A stretch of DNA of 64,000 nt from CAVUXJ01 sp963814975 (GCA_963814975.1 CAWFFB010000025.1:1-64000); one strand, 5' to 3'; shown: positions 25,321-34,073, numbered from the stretch's first letter. Made by a program: numbers and translations. Notes: generated from the sequence alone by a model not told the origin.

Positions 25321-26391
25321 ATGCGTCAAGCTGCTTTGACATTTGCGGTCGCCGTCTCGCTGCTCGCCGATGTGCCGGTGCACGCCGACGATCAGAGCGA
25401 CGCGTTGATCTACGGCCGCTTCGGGGACTATGTGGAGTCCCTCCGGGCGCAGGCCGGGATTCCCGGTCTCGCCGCCGCCGTCGTCGGACGGGATGCCATC
25501 CTGTGGGAGCGGTCGTTCGGCTGGCAGGATCTCGAGCGGTCGATTGCCACGAGGACCGACACCCCCTTCCATATCGACGGCGTGACGCAGGTATTCACCG
25601 CCGCGCTGGTCCTGCGATGCGTTGAAGAAGGCCGCCTTTCGCTCGACGACACCATCGGCCGGTTCGCGTCCACCAGCCCGAACGCGACCGCCACGATTCG
25701 ACAGATCCTGACGCACACATCCGGTCCATCGGACAACCTTGTCTTCGACTACCGCCCGGAGCGGTTCGCGCCGCTCTCGGCAGTGATTAGAATCTGCGCC
25801 GCCGATTCGTTTCGTGAAACGGTTGCGAACCTGTTCGATCGGCTCGCTATGCGCGACGCGGTGCCCGGTCCCGATGCGATCCATCTGACGCCACCCGCGG
25901 AAGGCATTCCGAGCCCGTCGGCCGTCGCGCGCTACACGAGCGTCCTCAATCGTCTGGCCGTCCCATACGCGGTGGATCAGCAGCGGCGAGCGTCGCGCTC
26001 GAAGTACGCGGCGGCGACGCTGACGCCGGCGGCGGGTCTGATTTCCACGGTGCGCGATTTCGCGAAGTTCGATCTGGCGCTCAAGCGAAACGTGCTGCTG
26101 CGTCCCGAGACGCTTGCGGTTGCCTGGCGGCCCCCATCCGCCCGCAACGGGCGGCGGTTGCCGCACGGTGTCGGCTGGTTTGTCCAGAGCTATAACGGTC
26201 AGCCAATTGTCTGGCAGTTCGGCGTCGCCGAGAACGGGTCGTCCTCCCTTGTCGTGACGATGCCGGGGCCGGGGCTCACGCTCATTCTGCTCGCCAACAG
26301 CAACGGCCTGGTGAAGCCATTTCCGCTGGCGGCGGGCGACGTGACGGCCTCGCCATTCGGGAAAGTGTTTCTCGGACTCTTCGTACGGTAA
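25321..26391 (+). CDS. Beta-lactamase/serine-hydrolase-fold protein lacking the catalytic Ser and Lys
   Basis: 356 residues from MRQAALTFAVAVSLLADVPV, a signal peptide. The fold is recognisable: GIPGLAAAVVGRDAILWERS, LVLRCVEEGRLSLDDTIGRF, ATIRQILTHTSG and LTPAAGLISTVRDFAKFDLA. The active-site S-x-x-K, normally (A)SVTK(T/P)FTA, reads DGVTQVFTAA, so serine is Gly and lysine is Gln. The usual YSN and HGG motifs are also not evident. A secreted pseudoenzyme, perhaps a binding protein, is inferred. Confidence 0.8.
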   Translation: MRQAALTFAVAVSLLADVPVHADDQSDALIYGRFGDYVESLRAQAGIPGLAAAVVGRDAILWERSFGWQDLERSIATRTDTPFHIDGVTQVFTAALVLRCVEEGRLSLDDTIGRFASTSPNATATIRQILTHTSGPSDNLVFDYRPERFAPLSAVIRICAADSFRETVANLFDRLAMRDAVPGPDAIHLTPPAEGIPSPSAVARYTSVLNRLAVPYAVDQQRRASRSKYAAATLTPAAGLISTVRDFAKFDLALKRNVLLRPETLAVAWRPPSARNGRRLPHGVGWFVQSYNGQPIVWQFGVAENGSSSLVVTMPGPGLTLILLANSNGLVKPFPLAAGDVTASPFGKVFLGLFVR

Positions 26392-26409
26392 GCCACGTGG
26401 CGATCATCG

Positions 26410-26991
26410 ATGCGCATCGCAGTTCTGACACTGACACTCCTGCTGTTGCGACCGGTGCCCGCGCGTGCCGAATGGCAACTCAGGCCATTTCTTGGTGTGA
26501 CGTTCGGGGGCAAGACCACGTTCTTCGATCTGGAGCAGGCGGCCGACAATCTGAATCTGGTCCTCGGCTTCAACGGCGTGCTGCTCGGCGAACTGTTCGG
26601 TGTCGAGGCGGACCTGGGCTACGCCCCCGGTTTCTTCCAGAGTGGCGGTCAGCACCTGGTGACGCGCAGCAGTGCCACGACGCTGACCGGCAACGTGGTC
26701 GTCGCGCTGCCGCGGCATCTGGCCGAGTTCACCCTGCGGCCGTACTTCGTCGGGGGCGCGGGCCTGATGCAGGCGCGCATCAACGATCCGAGCAGGGTGC
26801 TGGGCGTTTCGAGTATCTTGCCGGCGATCGACCTGGGCGGCGGGGTCACCGGCTTCTTGTCGGATCGGGTCGGTGTAAGCTGGGACGTCCGTCACTTCCG
26901 CAGCGTCGGTGGCAAGACGCGCGGCCTGAGCTTTGGTCGGGAGCAGCTTTCCTTCTGGCGGGCGAACATGGCCCTTGTATTTCGATACTGA
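26410..26991 (+). CDS. Small outer-membrane beta-barrel protein
   Basis: 193 residues with a signal peptide (MRIAVLTLTLLLLRPVPARA) and alternating strands with glycine turns: LRPFLGVTFGGKTTF, VEADLGYAPGFFQSGG, YFVGGAGLMQARI and the C-terminal ANMALVFRY ending in an aromatic residue, as outer-membrane barrels do. Eight strands are likely. Resembles the OmpA-barrel/porin-family proteins of unknown function. 18 bases after the serine-hydrolase-fold gene and 13 before the DUF4390 gene. Confidence 0.75.
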   Translation: MRIAVLTLTLLLLRPVPARAEWQLRPFLGVTFGGKTTFFDLEQAADNLNLVLGFNGVLLGELFGVEADLGYAPGFFQSGGQHLVTRSSATTLTGNVVVALPRHLAEFTLRPYFVGGAGLMQARINDPSRVLGVSSILPAIDLGGGVTGFLSDRVGVSWDVRHFRSVGGKTRGLSFGREQLSFWRANMALVFRY

Positions 26992-27004
26992 CACGGAGTT
27001 CCCG

Positions 27005-27538
27005 GTGAATCGACGGATCTGGATAGCGTGCATCGCAGCGATCCTCATAACCGGCGCGATCGCGCGCGCCGCTGAAACCTTGCGTATCGTGCCCATCGTC
27101 GGGGGCGACCAGATGCTGATCTCGTTCGAGCTGGCGGATGGCTACACGGGCGAAGTCCGTGATGCGATCGCCAGCGGCCTGCGCACCACGTTCACCTACG
27201 ACGTGCAGCTGCGGATGGTTGTGCCGGCCTGGGTGGACCGGACGATCGCGACCGCCGCCGTGACCACCGTCGATCAGTACGACAATCTGACGAGGCGCCA
27301 CAGCCTCACGCGGATGATCGACGGGCGGATCGTGGAAGAACTGGTGACAGAAGACGACTCGGTGGTTGCGCGGTGGCTCACGATCGTGAGCCGGATGCCG
27401 CTCTGCCCCACCGCCAAGCTGGACTCGAACCGCGACTACTACGTGCAAATCAGCGCCCGCGCGCGGCCACGCGGCAGCTCGCTGCTTGGGTGGGCCAACG
27501 CCATCACCGGGCAGGCGCAGTTCACGTTCATTCCCTAA
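27005..27538 (+). CDS. DUF4390 protein
   Basis: 177 residues from a GTG that gives VNRRIWIACIAAILITGAIA, an N-terminal signal/anchor. The body (VQLRMVVPAWVDRTIATAAV, VDQYDNLTRRHSLTRMIDGR) matches DUF4390 proteins, which often sit next to two-component or envelope genes. Function unknown; likely periplasmic. The ATG-initiated reading upstream would run through the preceding gene's end and is rejected. Confidence 0.7.
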   Translation: MNRRIWIACIAAILITGAIARAAETLRIVPIVGGDQMLISFELADGYTGEVRDAIASGLRTTFTYDVQLRMVVPAWVDRTIATAAVTTVDQYDNLTRRHSLTRMIDGRIVEELVTEDDSVVARWLTIVSRMPLCPTAKLDSNRDYYVQISARARPRGSSLLGWANAITGQAQFTFIP

Positions 27539-27558
27539 CCGGTCGGTGGGGCCGCGAG

Positions 27559-28698
27559 TTACCCGCGGAGAGCGCACGCCGCTTGAGCCATCGCGCGAAC
27601 CTTCGCGAACGCGATCCCGGCGCTGTTCATCGGCCGGCTCGAGAACGTTCCAAAGCCGCAGTCCGGATTCAAGAAGAGCCGTTCGGCGGGATACAGCCGG
27701 GCCGCCTGCTCGACCGCCGCGCGAATGTCGGCCGGGCGCTCCACGGTGTCGGTGCGGGGGTTCACGACGCCCAGGCCCAGCTCCTTTTCGCCGAAGTAGA
27801 GAAGATCCCCTGCACGTTCGGTGGCGTATTCCAGCACCAGCTGGTCCGTGCGTAGCCGTTCCAGATAAGGCGCCAACGGATGGTAGCTGCCGCGGAGCAG
27901 CGTGCGTTCGTCCCGGCTCCAGTTGCCGCGGCAGACATGAACGCCCGTCCGGACGCCGGCGCCTTCGAGCACCCGATTGATCAGCGAGACTGCCAGCTCG
28001 AGCTCCTCGGCCGGATCCTTGCCGGCCGCCAGCGCGGCGCACATGAACGTGCGGGTCCGGCCCGGAGCAAGCGCCAGCTCGCTCAGGACGGGCTCGTCGA
28101 GCTGCACGAAGTCGGCGCCCTCACGCGCCAGCTCCGTCATTTCGTCGCGCAGCACGTCGACCACCGCCTCGCCCAGGTCCTCTTTCGTGGCATACGTGGC
28201 AGCCGTTACCTCGGGCACGAACATCGCCCGCGTGAGCAGATAGGGACCTGGCAGAGTGACCTTGATCGGGCGATCGGTCAGCTGTCTCACGAACCGCAGA
28301 TCGTCGGCGGCGAGCGGCTCGCGCCGCTTCAACGGGCCCACGGCAGTCGGGTTGCTGATCGAGTACGCCGGCACGTCCAGCGTCTGAAGCAGGCGCTCGA
28401 AGGCGGCCTTGTCCTCGACGACGTCGAGCATTTCGGCGAGAGTCATCAGGCGGACACCGTCCAGCTTGGCGGCGACGAACGAGTAGAAGTTATCGCGGCG
28501 CAGCTCGCCGTCGGTAATCAGGTCGCACCCGGCCTGCTCCTGCTGTTGCACGAGCGTACGCACTGCAGTGTCAGCGACACGCGCGAAGTCGGCAGGTGTG
28601 ATGCGGCGGTGTCTGAGCTGCCGCTGCGCCTCGAGGACCGCGGGCGGCCGCGGCCAGCTGCCGACGGTGGTCACCGGAAACAGCGGCAGCCGGCTCAT
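27559..28698 (-). CDS. Core-MetE family methyltransferase (cobalamin-independent methionine synthase, C-terminal type)
   Basis: 379 residues from MSRLPLFPVTTVGSWPRPPA. It is the catalytic barrel of MetE without the N-terminal half needed for folate in full-length MetE. Zinc ligands are complete: HVC in GVHVCRGNWS, Glu in YFGEKELGLGVVNPRTDTVE and Cys in LNPDCGFGT. Such core-MetE proteins include folate-independent methionine synthases and alkyl transfer enzymes such as epoxyalkane:CoM transferase. It would methylate or alkylate a thiol, most simply homocysteine. Last gene of a four-gene operon; its ATG overlaps the stop of the binding-protein gene (ATGA). Confidence 0.85.
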   Translation of the reverse strand: MSRLPLFPVTTVGSWPRPPAVLEAQRQLRHRRITPADFARVADTAVRTLVQQQEQAGCDLITDGELRRDNFYSFVAAKLDGVRLMTLAEMLDVVEDKAAFERLLQTLDVPAYSISNPTAVGPLKRREPLAADDLRFVRQLTDRPIKVTLPGPYLLTRAMFVPEVTAATYATKEDLGEAVVDVLRDEMTELAREGADFVQLDEPVLSELALAPGRTRTFMCAALAAGKDPAEELELAVSLINRVLEGAGVRTGVHVCRGNWSRDERTLLRGSYHPLAPYLERLRTDQLVLEYATERAGDLLYFGEKELGLGVVNPRTDTVERPADIRAAVEQAARLYPAERLFLNPDCGFGTFSSRPMNSAGIAFAKVRAMAQAACALRG

Positions 28699-29525
28699 GT
28701 TTTCGGCTCGGTGTTCTCGAAGAACCGTTCGGCGGCGACGGCCTCGCTCAGCGGCCCGAACCCGCTGGTGCGGCCCGGCAGCCACTGCTTCAGCCCTTCG
28801 AGGTCCATCATCTCGCGGTGTTTCGGGTCGTCATAGCGCATCGTGAACAGCGCGCGGAGCCAGTCGGCTTCGAGCCCCTTGTCGAGATCGTCGCGAACGG
28901 CGAACACGCAGTGGTCGAACCGTTCGGTCGACGCGACGGTCGCGAACGTCGCGGGATCGATGACGCCTTCGCGAGTCCAGGTTTCCCAGTTCAGGTCGAG
29001 CATCGCGCACGCCGACGCCCCGCCGCGTTCGAGCGCGCGAAAGGCCTCGAGCTCGCCGCCAACGTGATCGCCATGGAGGCCGACACCGATGTCGAAACAG
29101 GTGATGGTGGCGTCGCGTTCGGGGTCGACGCCGTGGTGCCGCAGCAGGCCGAGTGGAATGAGCGTGCTCTGAGGGGAATCGCGCGCACCGACCGCCAGTG
29201 TCCGGCCCCGCAGATCGGGGACGGTCTTCACGGGCCCATCGCGCCTCGCCACGATGAACGAGATCCGGTCGCGGTCGGTGTCCCGCATCGCGATCGCGCG
29301 ACAGCGGCCGGCGGATCGCCGCGCGGTGTCGAGCCAGGCGAGGGGAGAATTCCAGGCGATGTCGATGCGGCCGTCGAGCAGGCCGGTCACCTGAAGGTCG
29401 TAGTTCCTGTAGAACGCCACGTCGATCGGACAGCCCTTGGACTCGAAGAAGTAGCGGATGATCTCCCAGATCACCGAAACTTTCGGGTCGTACATGACGG
29501 CTCCGACGATGAGTGGACGGCTCAT
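28695..29525 (-). CDS. PhnD-like periplasmic-binding-fold protein without a signal peptide
   Basis: 276 residues. MSRPLIVGAVMYDPKVSVIW, then GRIDIAWNSPLAWLD and PDLRGRTLAVGARDSPQSTLIPLG are typical of the PhnD/SsuA type II binding fold. There is no signal peptide or lipobox and no ABC permease or ATPase nearby, so a transport role is doubtful. Related folds such as THI5/NMT1 act as cytoplasmic enzymes, which is an alternative here. Both ends overlap neighbours by four bases, so it is tightly coupled with the flavoprotein and core-MetE genes. Confidence 0.8.
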   Translation of the reverse strand: MSRPLIVGAVMYDPKVSVIWEIIRYFFESKGCPIDVAFYRNYDLQVTGLLDGRIDIAWNSPLAWLDTARRSAGRCRAIAMRDTDRDRISFIVARRDGPVKTVPDLRGRTLAVGARDSPQSTLIPLGLLRHHGVDPERDATITCFDIGVGLHGDHVGGELEAFRALERGGASACAMLDLNWETWTREGVIDPATFATVASTERFDHCVFAVRDDLDKGLEADWLRALFTMRYDDPKHREMMDLEGLKQWLPGRTSGFGPLSEAVAAERFFENTEPKT

Positions 29526-30679
29526 CCGAACAGCTCCAGTCCGCAGAGGGCGCGGCCGATGAAATCGTACGCCTGGTCCGTCGTCGGCGCCATCACGATG
29601 GGCGCCCGGGCATCGCGGAAGAGCCGCTCCAGTGGAAGGGCTTTTCCAAGCGCCACTCCGCCGCAGGTGCGAAGCCCAAGCTCGGTCACGGAAACCGCGG
29701 CTTCGGTGGCCGCCGCCTTGGCCTCGAGCACCAGGAGCGGGGTGCTCGGACCTGGCGCTTCGAGCGAATCCAGCACGCTGGCCAGATGCGCCCGTGCGCG
29801 ATCGGTCTCGATCCGCATTTGCGCAAGACGTGCGCGAAGACCAGGGACCTCGGCGAGCGAGCTGCCCAGATGCTCGAGCCGGCTCGTGGTGAGGTGCTGC
29901 TGCGTGGCCTGGACGGCGGCCTCCGCGATGCCAAGGGCGACTGCCGCCGTACCGACCTGAAACAGCGGCAGGACCACGCCAAGCATCATCTCGAGACCTT
30001 TGCCCGGCGAGGTGAGTGCCCGATCGGCCCCGACCGCCACGCGATCCAACGCCATGGGCGCGCTGGCGTTGCCACGCATGCCGAGCCCTTCCCACGCTCC
30101 CGACACTGTGAGCCCCTTGTCTTCACGAAGAACGAGATAGATCGAGCTCTCGAAGGGTTGCTTGGCGTCGGCGTCGAGCGTCGACACGACATAACCATCC
30201 GCCTGTCCGGCCGAGGTGACGAACGATTTCTGTGCGCTGAGAATCGTCATCCCGCCGCCGCCGGAGACCGCCCGGCTGACCGGCGCCCAGAAATGGCTGC
30301 GCGAGCCGCGCTCGCTGAACGCGATGGTGCTGAGGTGCGTGCCGGCTGCAGCGCCGCGCAAGTAGGGCTCGGCCTTCCCAGGTGCCGCGGTATAGCACGC
30401 CACGCCGCACAAGTGCATCAGGTACACCATCGCGGTCGACGAACAGCGCCTGGAGAGCTCATCGAGCACCGCAACCGCCGTACGCATCCCCTGCTCCTGG
30501 CCGCCGTACGCCGCCGGCACGGTGAGGCCGAGCAGGCCGCGCCCACCAAGAGCCGTGATCGCCGGCCGGGGAAATCCGGCGGTCTTGTCGATCTCGGCGG
30601 CATAGGGGGCGGCATGCTCGTCCGCCAACGCAGCCACGCTCGATGCCAACTGTTGCTGTTCTGACGTCAACCGATACAT
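29522..30679 (-). CDS. Acyl-CoA dehydrogenase-fold flavoprotein lacking the usual Glu motif
   Basis: 385 residues beginning MYRLTSEQQQLASSVAALAD. It has the acyl-CoA dehydrogenase fold: GGRGLLGLTVPAAYGGQEQG, IAFSERGSRSHF and LRTCGGVALGKALPLERLFR. Where true dehydrogenases have YEG(T/S) with the catalytic glutamate, this one has RDARAPIVMAPTTDQAYDFI. That resembles the DszC/SfnB-like oxygenase branch or other non-dehydrogenase members more than a beta-oxidation enzyme. It should bind FAD or FMN. The stop overlaps the next ATG (ATGA). Confidence 0.85.
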   Translation of the reverse strand: MYRLTSEQQQLASSVAALADEHAAPYAAEIDKTAGFPRPAITALGGRGLLGLTVPAAYGGQEQGMRTAVAVLDELSRRCSSTAMVYLMHLCGVACYTAAPGKAEPYLRGAAAGTHLSTIAFSERGSRSHFWAPVSRAVSGGGGMTILSAQKSFVTSAGQADGYVVSTLDADAKQPFESSIYLVLREDKGLTVSGAWEGLGMRGNASAPMALDRVAVGADRALTSPGKGLEMMLGVVLPLFQVGTAAVALGIAEAAVQATQQHLTTSRLEHLGSSLAEVPGLRARLAQMRIETDRARAHLASVLDSLEAPGPSTPLLVLEAKAAATEAAVSVTELGLRTCGGVALGKALPLERLFRDARAPIVMAPTTDQAYDFIGRALCGLELFG

Positions 30680-30694
30680 AAGAAACGTCTCCTG

Positions 30695-31144
30695 TTACGC
30701 TACGAGGATCAACTGGATGTCGAGGTGCACTGCTGTGTGGAATGTGCCCACGAGCGGCAGCTTGATCACGACGTCCGCAAACAGCTGCCGCACGATCTGC
30801 TCGGATTCCGGAGAGGCGACGTACACTTTGATGTCGACGCGCCGGATTCGCGGCCGCCCGGATTCGCCGATGACCTCGAGGTAGACAAGCGCGTCTTCAA
30901 TCTCGCCCTGAACGAGCGCCTCGACGTTGTCGAGCACCAGACGCCGTCTCCGGGCGAACTCATGCATGCCCCCGACCAGCTCGGCGCCGAGCGCGCCGAG
31001 CGCGTATTCAAGGGCCATGACCGCCGACGACTCGGCGTCAAAGTCAATCGGTCGGCCGACAACGAATTGATGCCGCCGCACCGCCACCCGGGCCTGGTCC
31101 CGCCCTCCAGTTGTCACGCGCAGCCCCACAATCATCGGTGTCAT
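30695..31144 (-). CDS. OsmC-family protein
   Basis: 149 residues, MTPMIVGLRVTTGGRDQARV to LDIQLILVA. VGRPIDFDAESSAVMALEYA then LGALGAELVGGMHEFARRRR is the OsmC/YhfA signature helix region. The redox cysteines typical of OsmC and Ohr peroxidases are absent from this helix, so it is probably a non-peroxidase OsmC-like member that may handle an acyl or thiol intermediate. First gene of the four-gene unit, 15 bases ahead of the flavoprotein. Confidence 0.75.
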   Translation of the reverse strand: MTPMIVGLRVTTGGRDQARVAVRRHQFVVGRPIDFDAESSAVMALEYALGALGAELVGGMHEFARRRRLVLDNVEALVQGEIEDALVYLEVIGESGRPRIRRVDIKVYVASPESEQIVRQLFADVVIKLPLVGTFHTAVHLDIQLILVA

Positions 31145-31595
31145 CGATAACCCAATCCGGCCCAGTCAAACGGGAAGCCGCCGCGCGGAGTCATGGAACT
31201 CAACGCCAAGGCACGCGGACGCTGGCTCGGCGGCTTTCCGGACCGCCAAGAGCGGACAGTCCAAGCGGTGTACGCGGTCTATCGGCGGCGGTGAGTTGAG
31301 TTCGGGCGCGCCGCGCCCGGGCGTGGTGCAGGTCAAGTGAAGCCGCAACGTGGGGGAAAAACCAGGCTGCTCATCTCGAGGGTGAAATGCTAGCACGGGA
31401 CTGTTGATCAGCCGCTCGCGAGGGTCACCGCGGCGGCGAACGGGTATGCGTCCCGGACGAAAAAGACCGCGTCCGGCCCGTGTCCGGTAGCGGCGCCGCA
31501 CCGGCTTTCGACACGCACGGGGCCCATAGTGTGGCTGCGACGGAGAGCCTGTGAAGATGGCTCCGCACGTATCATAAGAACGTCGGAGACCAGTC
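31145..31595. other. Divergent intergenic region between the OsmC operon and argG
   Basis: 451 bases with no credible gene. It contains a perfect 17-base palindrome, CGGGCGCG-C-CGCGCCCG, at 31303-31319. Promoters for both directions should lie here, but no strong -10/-35 pair stands out. Confidence 0.5.
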
Positions 31596-32954
31596 ATGGC
31601 AAACATCCTTCAGAGTCTTCCCGCCGGCGAGAAGGTCGGCATCGCATTTTCAGGCGGCCTCGATACGAGCGCGGCGCTCCATTGGATGCGGCAAAAGGGC
31701 GCCATCCCCTATGCCTACACGGCCAACCTGGGCCAGCCGGACGAGCGCGACTACGACGATATCCCGCGCCGGGCTCTACGCTACGGCGCAGAGAAGGCGC
31801 GGCTCATCGACTGCCGCCGCCAGCTCGCGTCAGAGGGGCTGGCGGCGCTGCAGTGTGGGGCCTTCCACATCTCCACTGCCGGCGTGCCGTACTTCAACAC
31901 GACACCGATTGGACGCGCGGTGACCGGCACGATGCTCGTGCTCGCCATGAAGGAGGACGAGGTCAACATCTGGGGCGACGGCAGCACGTTCAAGGGCAAC
32001 GACATCGAGCGCTTCTACCGGTACGGCCTGCTGGCGAACCCCCACCTCAGAATCTACAAGCCGTGGCTCGATCAACAGTTCATCGATGAGCTCGGCGGCC
32101 GCCGGGAGATGTCGGAGTACATGCGACGCGCCGGGCTGGACTATCACATGAGCGCCGAGATGGCCTATTCGACGGATTCCAATCTGCTCGGGGCAACCCA
32201 CGAGGCCAAGGATCTGGAGCGTCTCAACGCGGGCATGACGATCGTCGAGCCGATCATGGGCGTTCCGTTCTGGCGCGAAGATGCGGAGATCAGGGCGGAA
32301 GTGGTGACCGTGCGCTTCGACGAAGGACAGCCGGTGTCGTTGAACGACCGGTCTTTCGATGATCCCGTGCAGCTCCTGCTCGAAGCCAACACGATCGGCG
32401 GGCGTCACGGACTCGGCATGTCCGATCAGATCGAAAACCGCATCATCGAAGCGAAGAGCCGTGGAATCTACGAAGCGCCGGGCATGGCGCTGCTCTTCAT
32501 CGGCTACGAACGGCTGCTGACGGGCATTCACAACGAGGACACGATCGAACAGTACCGCGAAACCGGACGCCGCCTCGGACGCCTCCTCTATGAGGGGCGC
32601 TGGTTCGATTCGCAAGCCATGATGCTCCGCGAAGCGGCGCAGCGCTGGGTGGCGCGCGCGGTGACCGGCGAAGTCACGCTGGAGCTGCGCCGCGGCAACG
32701 ACTACACCATCCTCGATACCGTCAGCGCGAACCTGACCTACAAGCCGGAGCGCCTGACGATGGAAAGGGGCGAGTCCGCATTTTCCCCACAGGATCGCAT
32801 CGGGCAATTGACGATGAGGAACCTCGACATCACCGACACACGCGACAAGCTTCTCATCTATTTGAAGACGGGCGTCCTGTCGCAGTCGGCGAGTGCCGAG
32901 CTGCCGCTCCTGTCCACCCAGGGCCCGACCGACGCCTCGGATGAGGACGCGTAG
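31596..32954 (+). CDS. argG: Argininosuccinate synthase
   Basis: 452 residues, matching the longer E. coli-type argininosuccinate synthases. The ATP-binding P-loop IAFSGGLDTSAALHWMRQ, the GDGSTFKGNDIERFYRYG loop and the later YSTDSNLLGATHEAKDLE are all present. It joins citrulline and aspartate with ATP in arginine synthesis. No other arg gene lies in the window. It ends 51 bases before a RibD-type gene of the same direction, so it may be co-transcribed with the pteridine-like cluster, or simply be next to it. Confidence 0.95.
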   Translation: MANILQSLPAGEKVGIAFSGGLDTSAALHWMRQKGAIPYAYTANLGQPDERDYDDIPRRALRYGAEKARLIDCRRQLASEGLAALQCGAFHISTAGVPYFNTTPIGRAVTGTMLVLAMKEDEVNIWGDGSTFKGNDIERFYRYGLLANPHLRIYKPWLDQQFIDELGGRREMSEYMRRAGLDYHMSAEMAYSTDSNLLGATHEAKDLERLNAGMTIVEPIMGVPFWREDAEIRAEVVTVRFDEGQPVSLNDRSFDDPVQLLLEANTIGGRHGLGMSDQIENRIIEAKSRGIYEAPGMALLFIGYERLLTGIHNEDTIEQYRETGRRLGRLLYEGRWFDSQAMMLREAAQRWVARAVTGEVTLELRRGNDYTILDTVSANLTYKPERLTMERGESAFSPQDRIGQLTMRNLDITDTRDKLLIYLKTGVLSQSASAELPLLSTQGPTDASDEDA

Positions 32955-32986
32955 ACACAGCCGCCTGACTGCCGTTTGCAAAACGC

Positions 32987-32992
32987 TATAAT
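32987..32992 (+). promoter_or_regulatory. Possible -10 box for the RibD-type gene
   Basis: TATAAT occurs at 32987-32992, 14 bases before the ATG at 33006. A start of transcription near 32999 would leave almost no leader. No good -35 sequence is seen at the right distance, so this is only suggestive. Confidence 0.3.
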
Positions 32993-33005
32993 CGTCGCCA
33001 TAGGC

Positions 33006-34001
33006 ATGCCTCACGAGACCAGCGCCGCTCCGGAGCCGGCTGCCAGCCGCCAATCGGTCATCGACGATGCGTGGAACATCGTGATGGCTGCGGCTCGCGG
33101 GGCTGAAGGCGCCGCGCGGGCGAATCAGACAGCAGCCTTTACGCTGGACGACGACGCACGATTGCAGCCCGCAGAGGTGGACGATGCCGGCGCCGCCATT
33201 GCCTGGCGCCCGGATGCCGGCTGGGAGCTAGTGCTGCCGGCCGACGATCCGCGTCACGCGCTGATCGATCTGTACCTGCCGATCTGCAGCGCGATCCGAG
33301 GACGCCCGATCACGGTCGGCCATCTCGGCCAGAGCCTCGACGGCTTCATCGCCACCCACGCGGGGGAATCCCAGTACGTGACCGGCGAGGAAAACATTCT
33401 GCACTTGCACCGCATGCGCGCGCTCTCGGAGGCGGTGGTCGTCGGAGCCGGGACGGTCGCGGCCGATGATCCACAGCTCACCACCCGCCATGTGACCGGT
33501 CCGAGTCCGTTGCGGGTCGTTCTGGATCCGACCCGGCGGCTCGACGATCACTACAAGGTCTTCAGCGACGATTCCGCGGAAACCCTCTACGTGTGCGCGC
33601 GATCACTGACGCGCCCCGGCGAAAGCCATTTCGGCCGGGCCAAGGTGGTCGCCGTGGAGGACAGCGCCACCGGCGTCCACGTCACCGAGCTGCAGCGACT
33701 GCTGCACGAGCGCGGCTGCACCCGGATTTTCGTGGAAGGCGGGGGGGTCACGGTGTCGGCGTTCCTTCAGGAAGATCTGCTGGATCGCCTGCACATGGCG
33801 ATCGCGCCGCTGATCATCGGCGATGGCCGCCCTGCCATTCGCCTGCTGCCGCCCACTGCCCTCAGCGACTGCCTTCGGCCACGCTATCGCGTCTTTCGCA
33901 TGGGTGGCGACGTGCTGTTCGACTGCGATCTCAAGCCGGGCTCAAACGAGGGCGCCAGCCAGGACGGGGCCGCGCAGCCCATGGTCACAAGGGTGATATG
34001 A
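33006..34001 (+). CDS. RibD C-terminal-type reductase with an extra N-terminal region
   Basis: 331 residues from MPHETSAAPEPAASR. The first 95 residues are unassigned; from about residue 98 there is a dihydrofolate-reductase-like RibD_C domain: VGHLGQSLDGFIATHAGES, VVVGAGTVAADDPQLTTR, CTRIFVEGGGVTVSAFLQED and LIIGDGRPAIRLLPP. The deaminase half of RibD is missing. It would use NADPH to reduce a ribosylamino-pyrimidine-like intermediate. It heads a locus with PTPS, methyltransferase, glycosyltransferase and phosphatidyltransferase genes, so a secondary role rather than riboflavin synthesis is inferred. Confidence 0.8.
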   Translation: MPHETSAAPEPAASRQSVIDDAWNIVMAAARGAEGAARANQTAAFTLDDDARLQPAEVDDAGAAIAWRPDAGWELVLPADDPRHALIDLYLPICSAIRGRPITVGHLGQSLDGFIATHAGESQYVTGEENILHLHRMRALSEAVVVGAGTVAADDPQLTTRHVTGPSPLRVVLDPTRRLDDHYKVFSDDSAETLYVCARSLTRPGESHFGRAKVVAVEDSATGVHVTELQRLLHERGCTRIFVEGGGVTVSAFLQEDLLDRLHMAIAPLIIGDGRPAIRLLPPTALSDCLRPRYRVFRMGGDVLFDCDLKPGSNEGASQDGAAQPMVTRVI

Positions 34002-34013
34002 GAATCTGGTGAT

Positions 34014-34070
34014 TTGGGTGATTTGGCGAACCAGGGATGGTTGGAATCACCAACTCTCCAAAATCACCAA
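34014..34070. terminator. Inverted repeat between convergent genes
   Basis: TTGGGTGATTTGG (34014-34026) pairs with CCAAAATCACCAA (34058-34070) with one bulge on each side. It lies between the stop of the RibD-type gene and the convergent methyltransferase, so a bidirectional terminator is plausible. The right arm region also contains a short direct repeat (ATCACCAACTCTC). Confidence 0.4.
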
Positions 34071-34073
34071 CTC

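Noticed and set aside
26846..28042. 398-residue minus-strand frame
   Set aside because: Overlaps DUF4390 and the core-MetE gene in another frame; no similarity.
31830..33053. 407-residue minus-strand frame
   Set aside because: Antisense of argG; sequence is low-complexity and has no motif.
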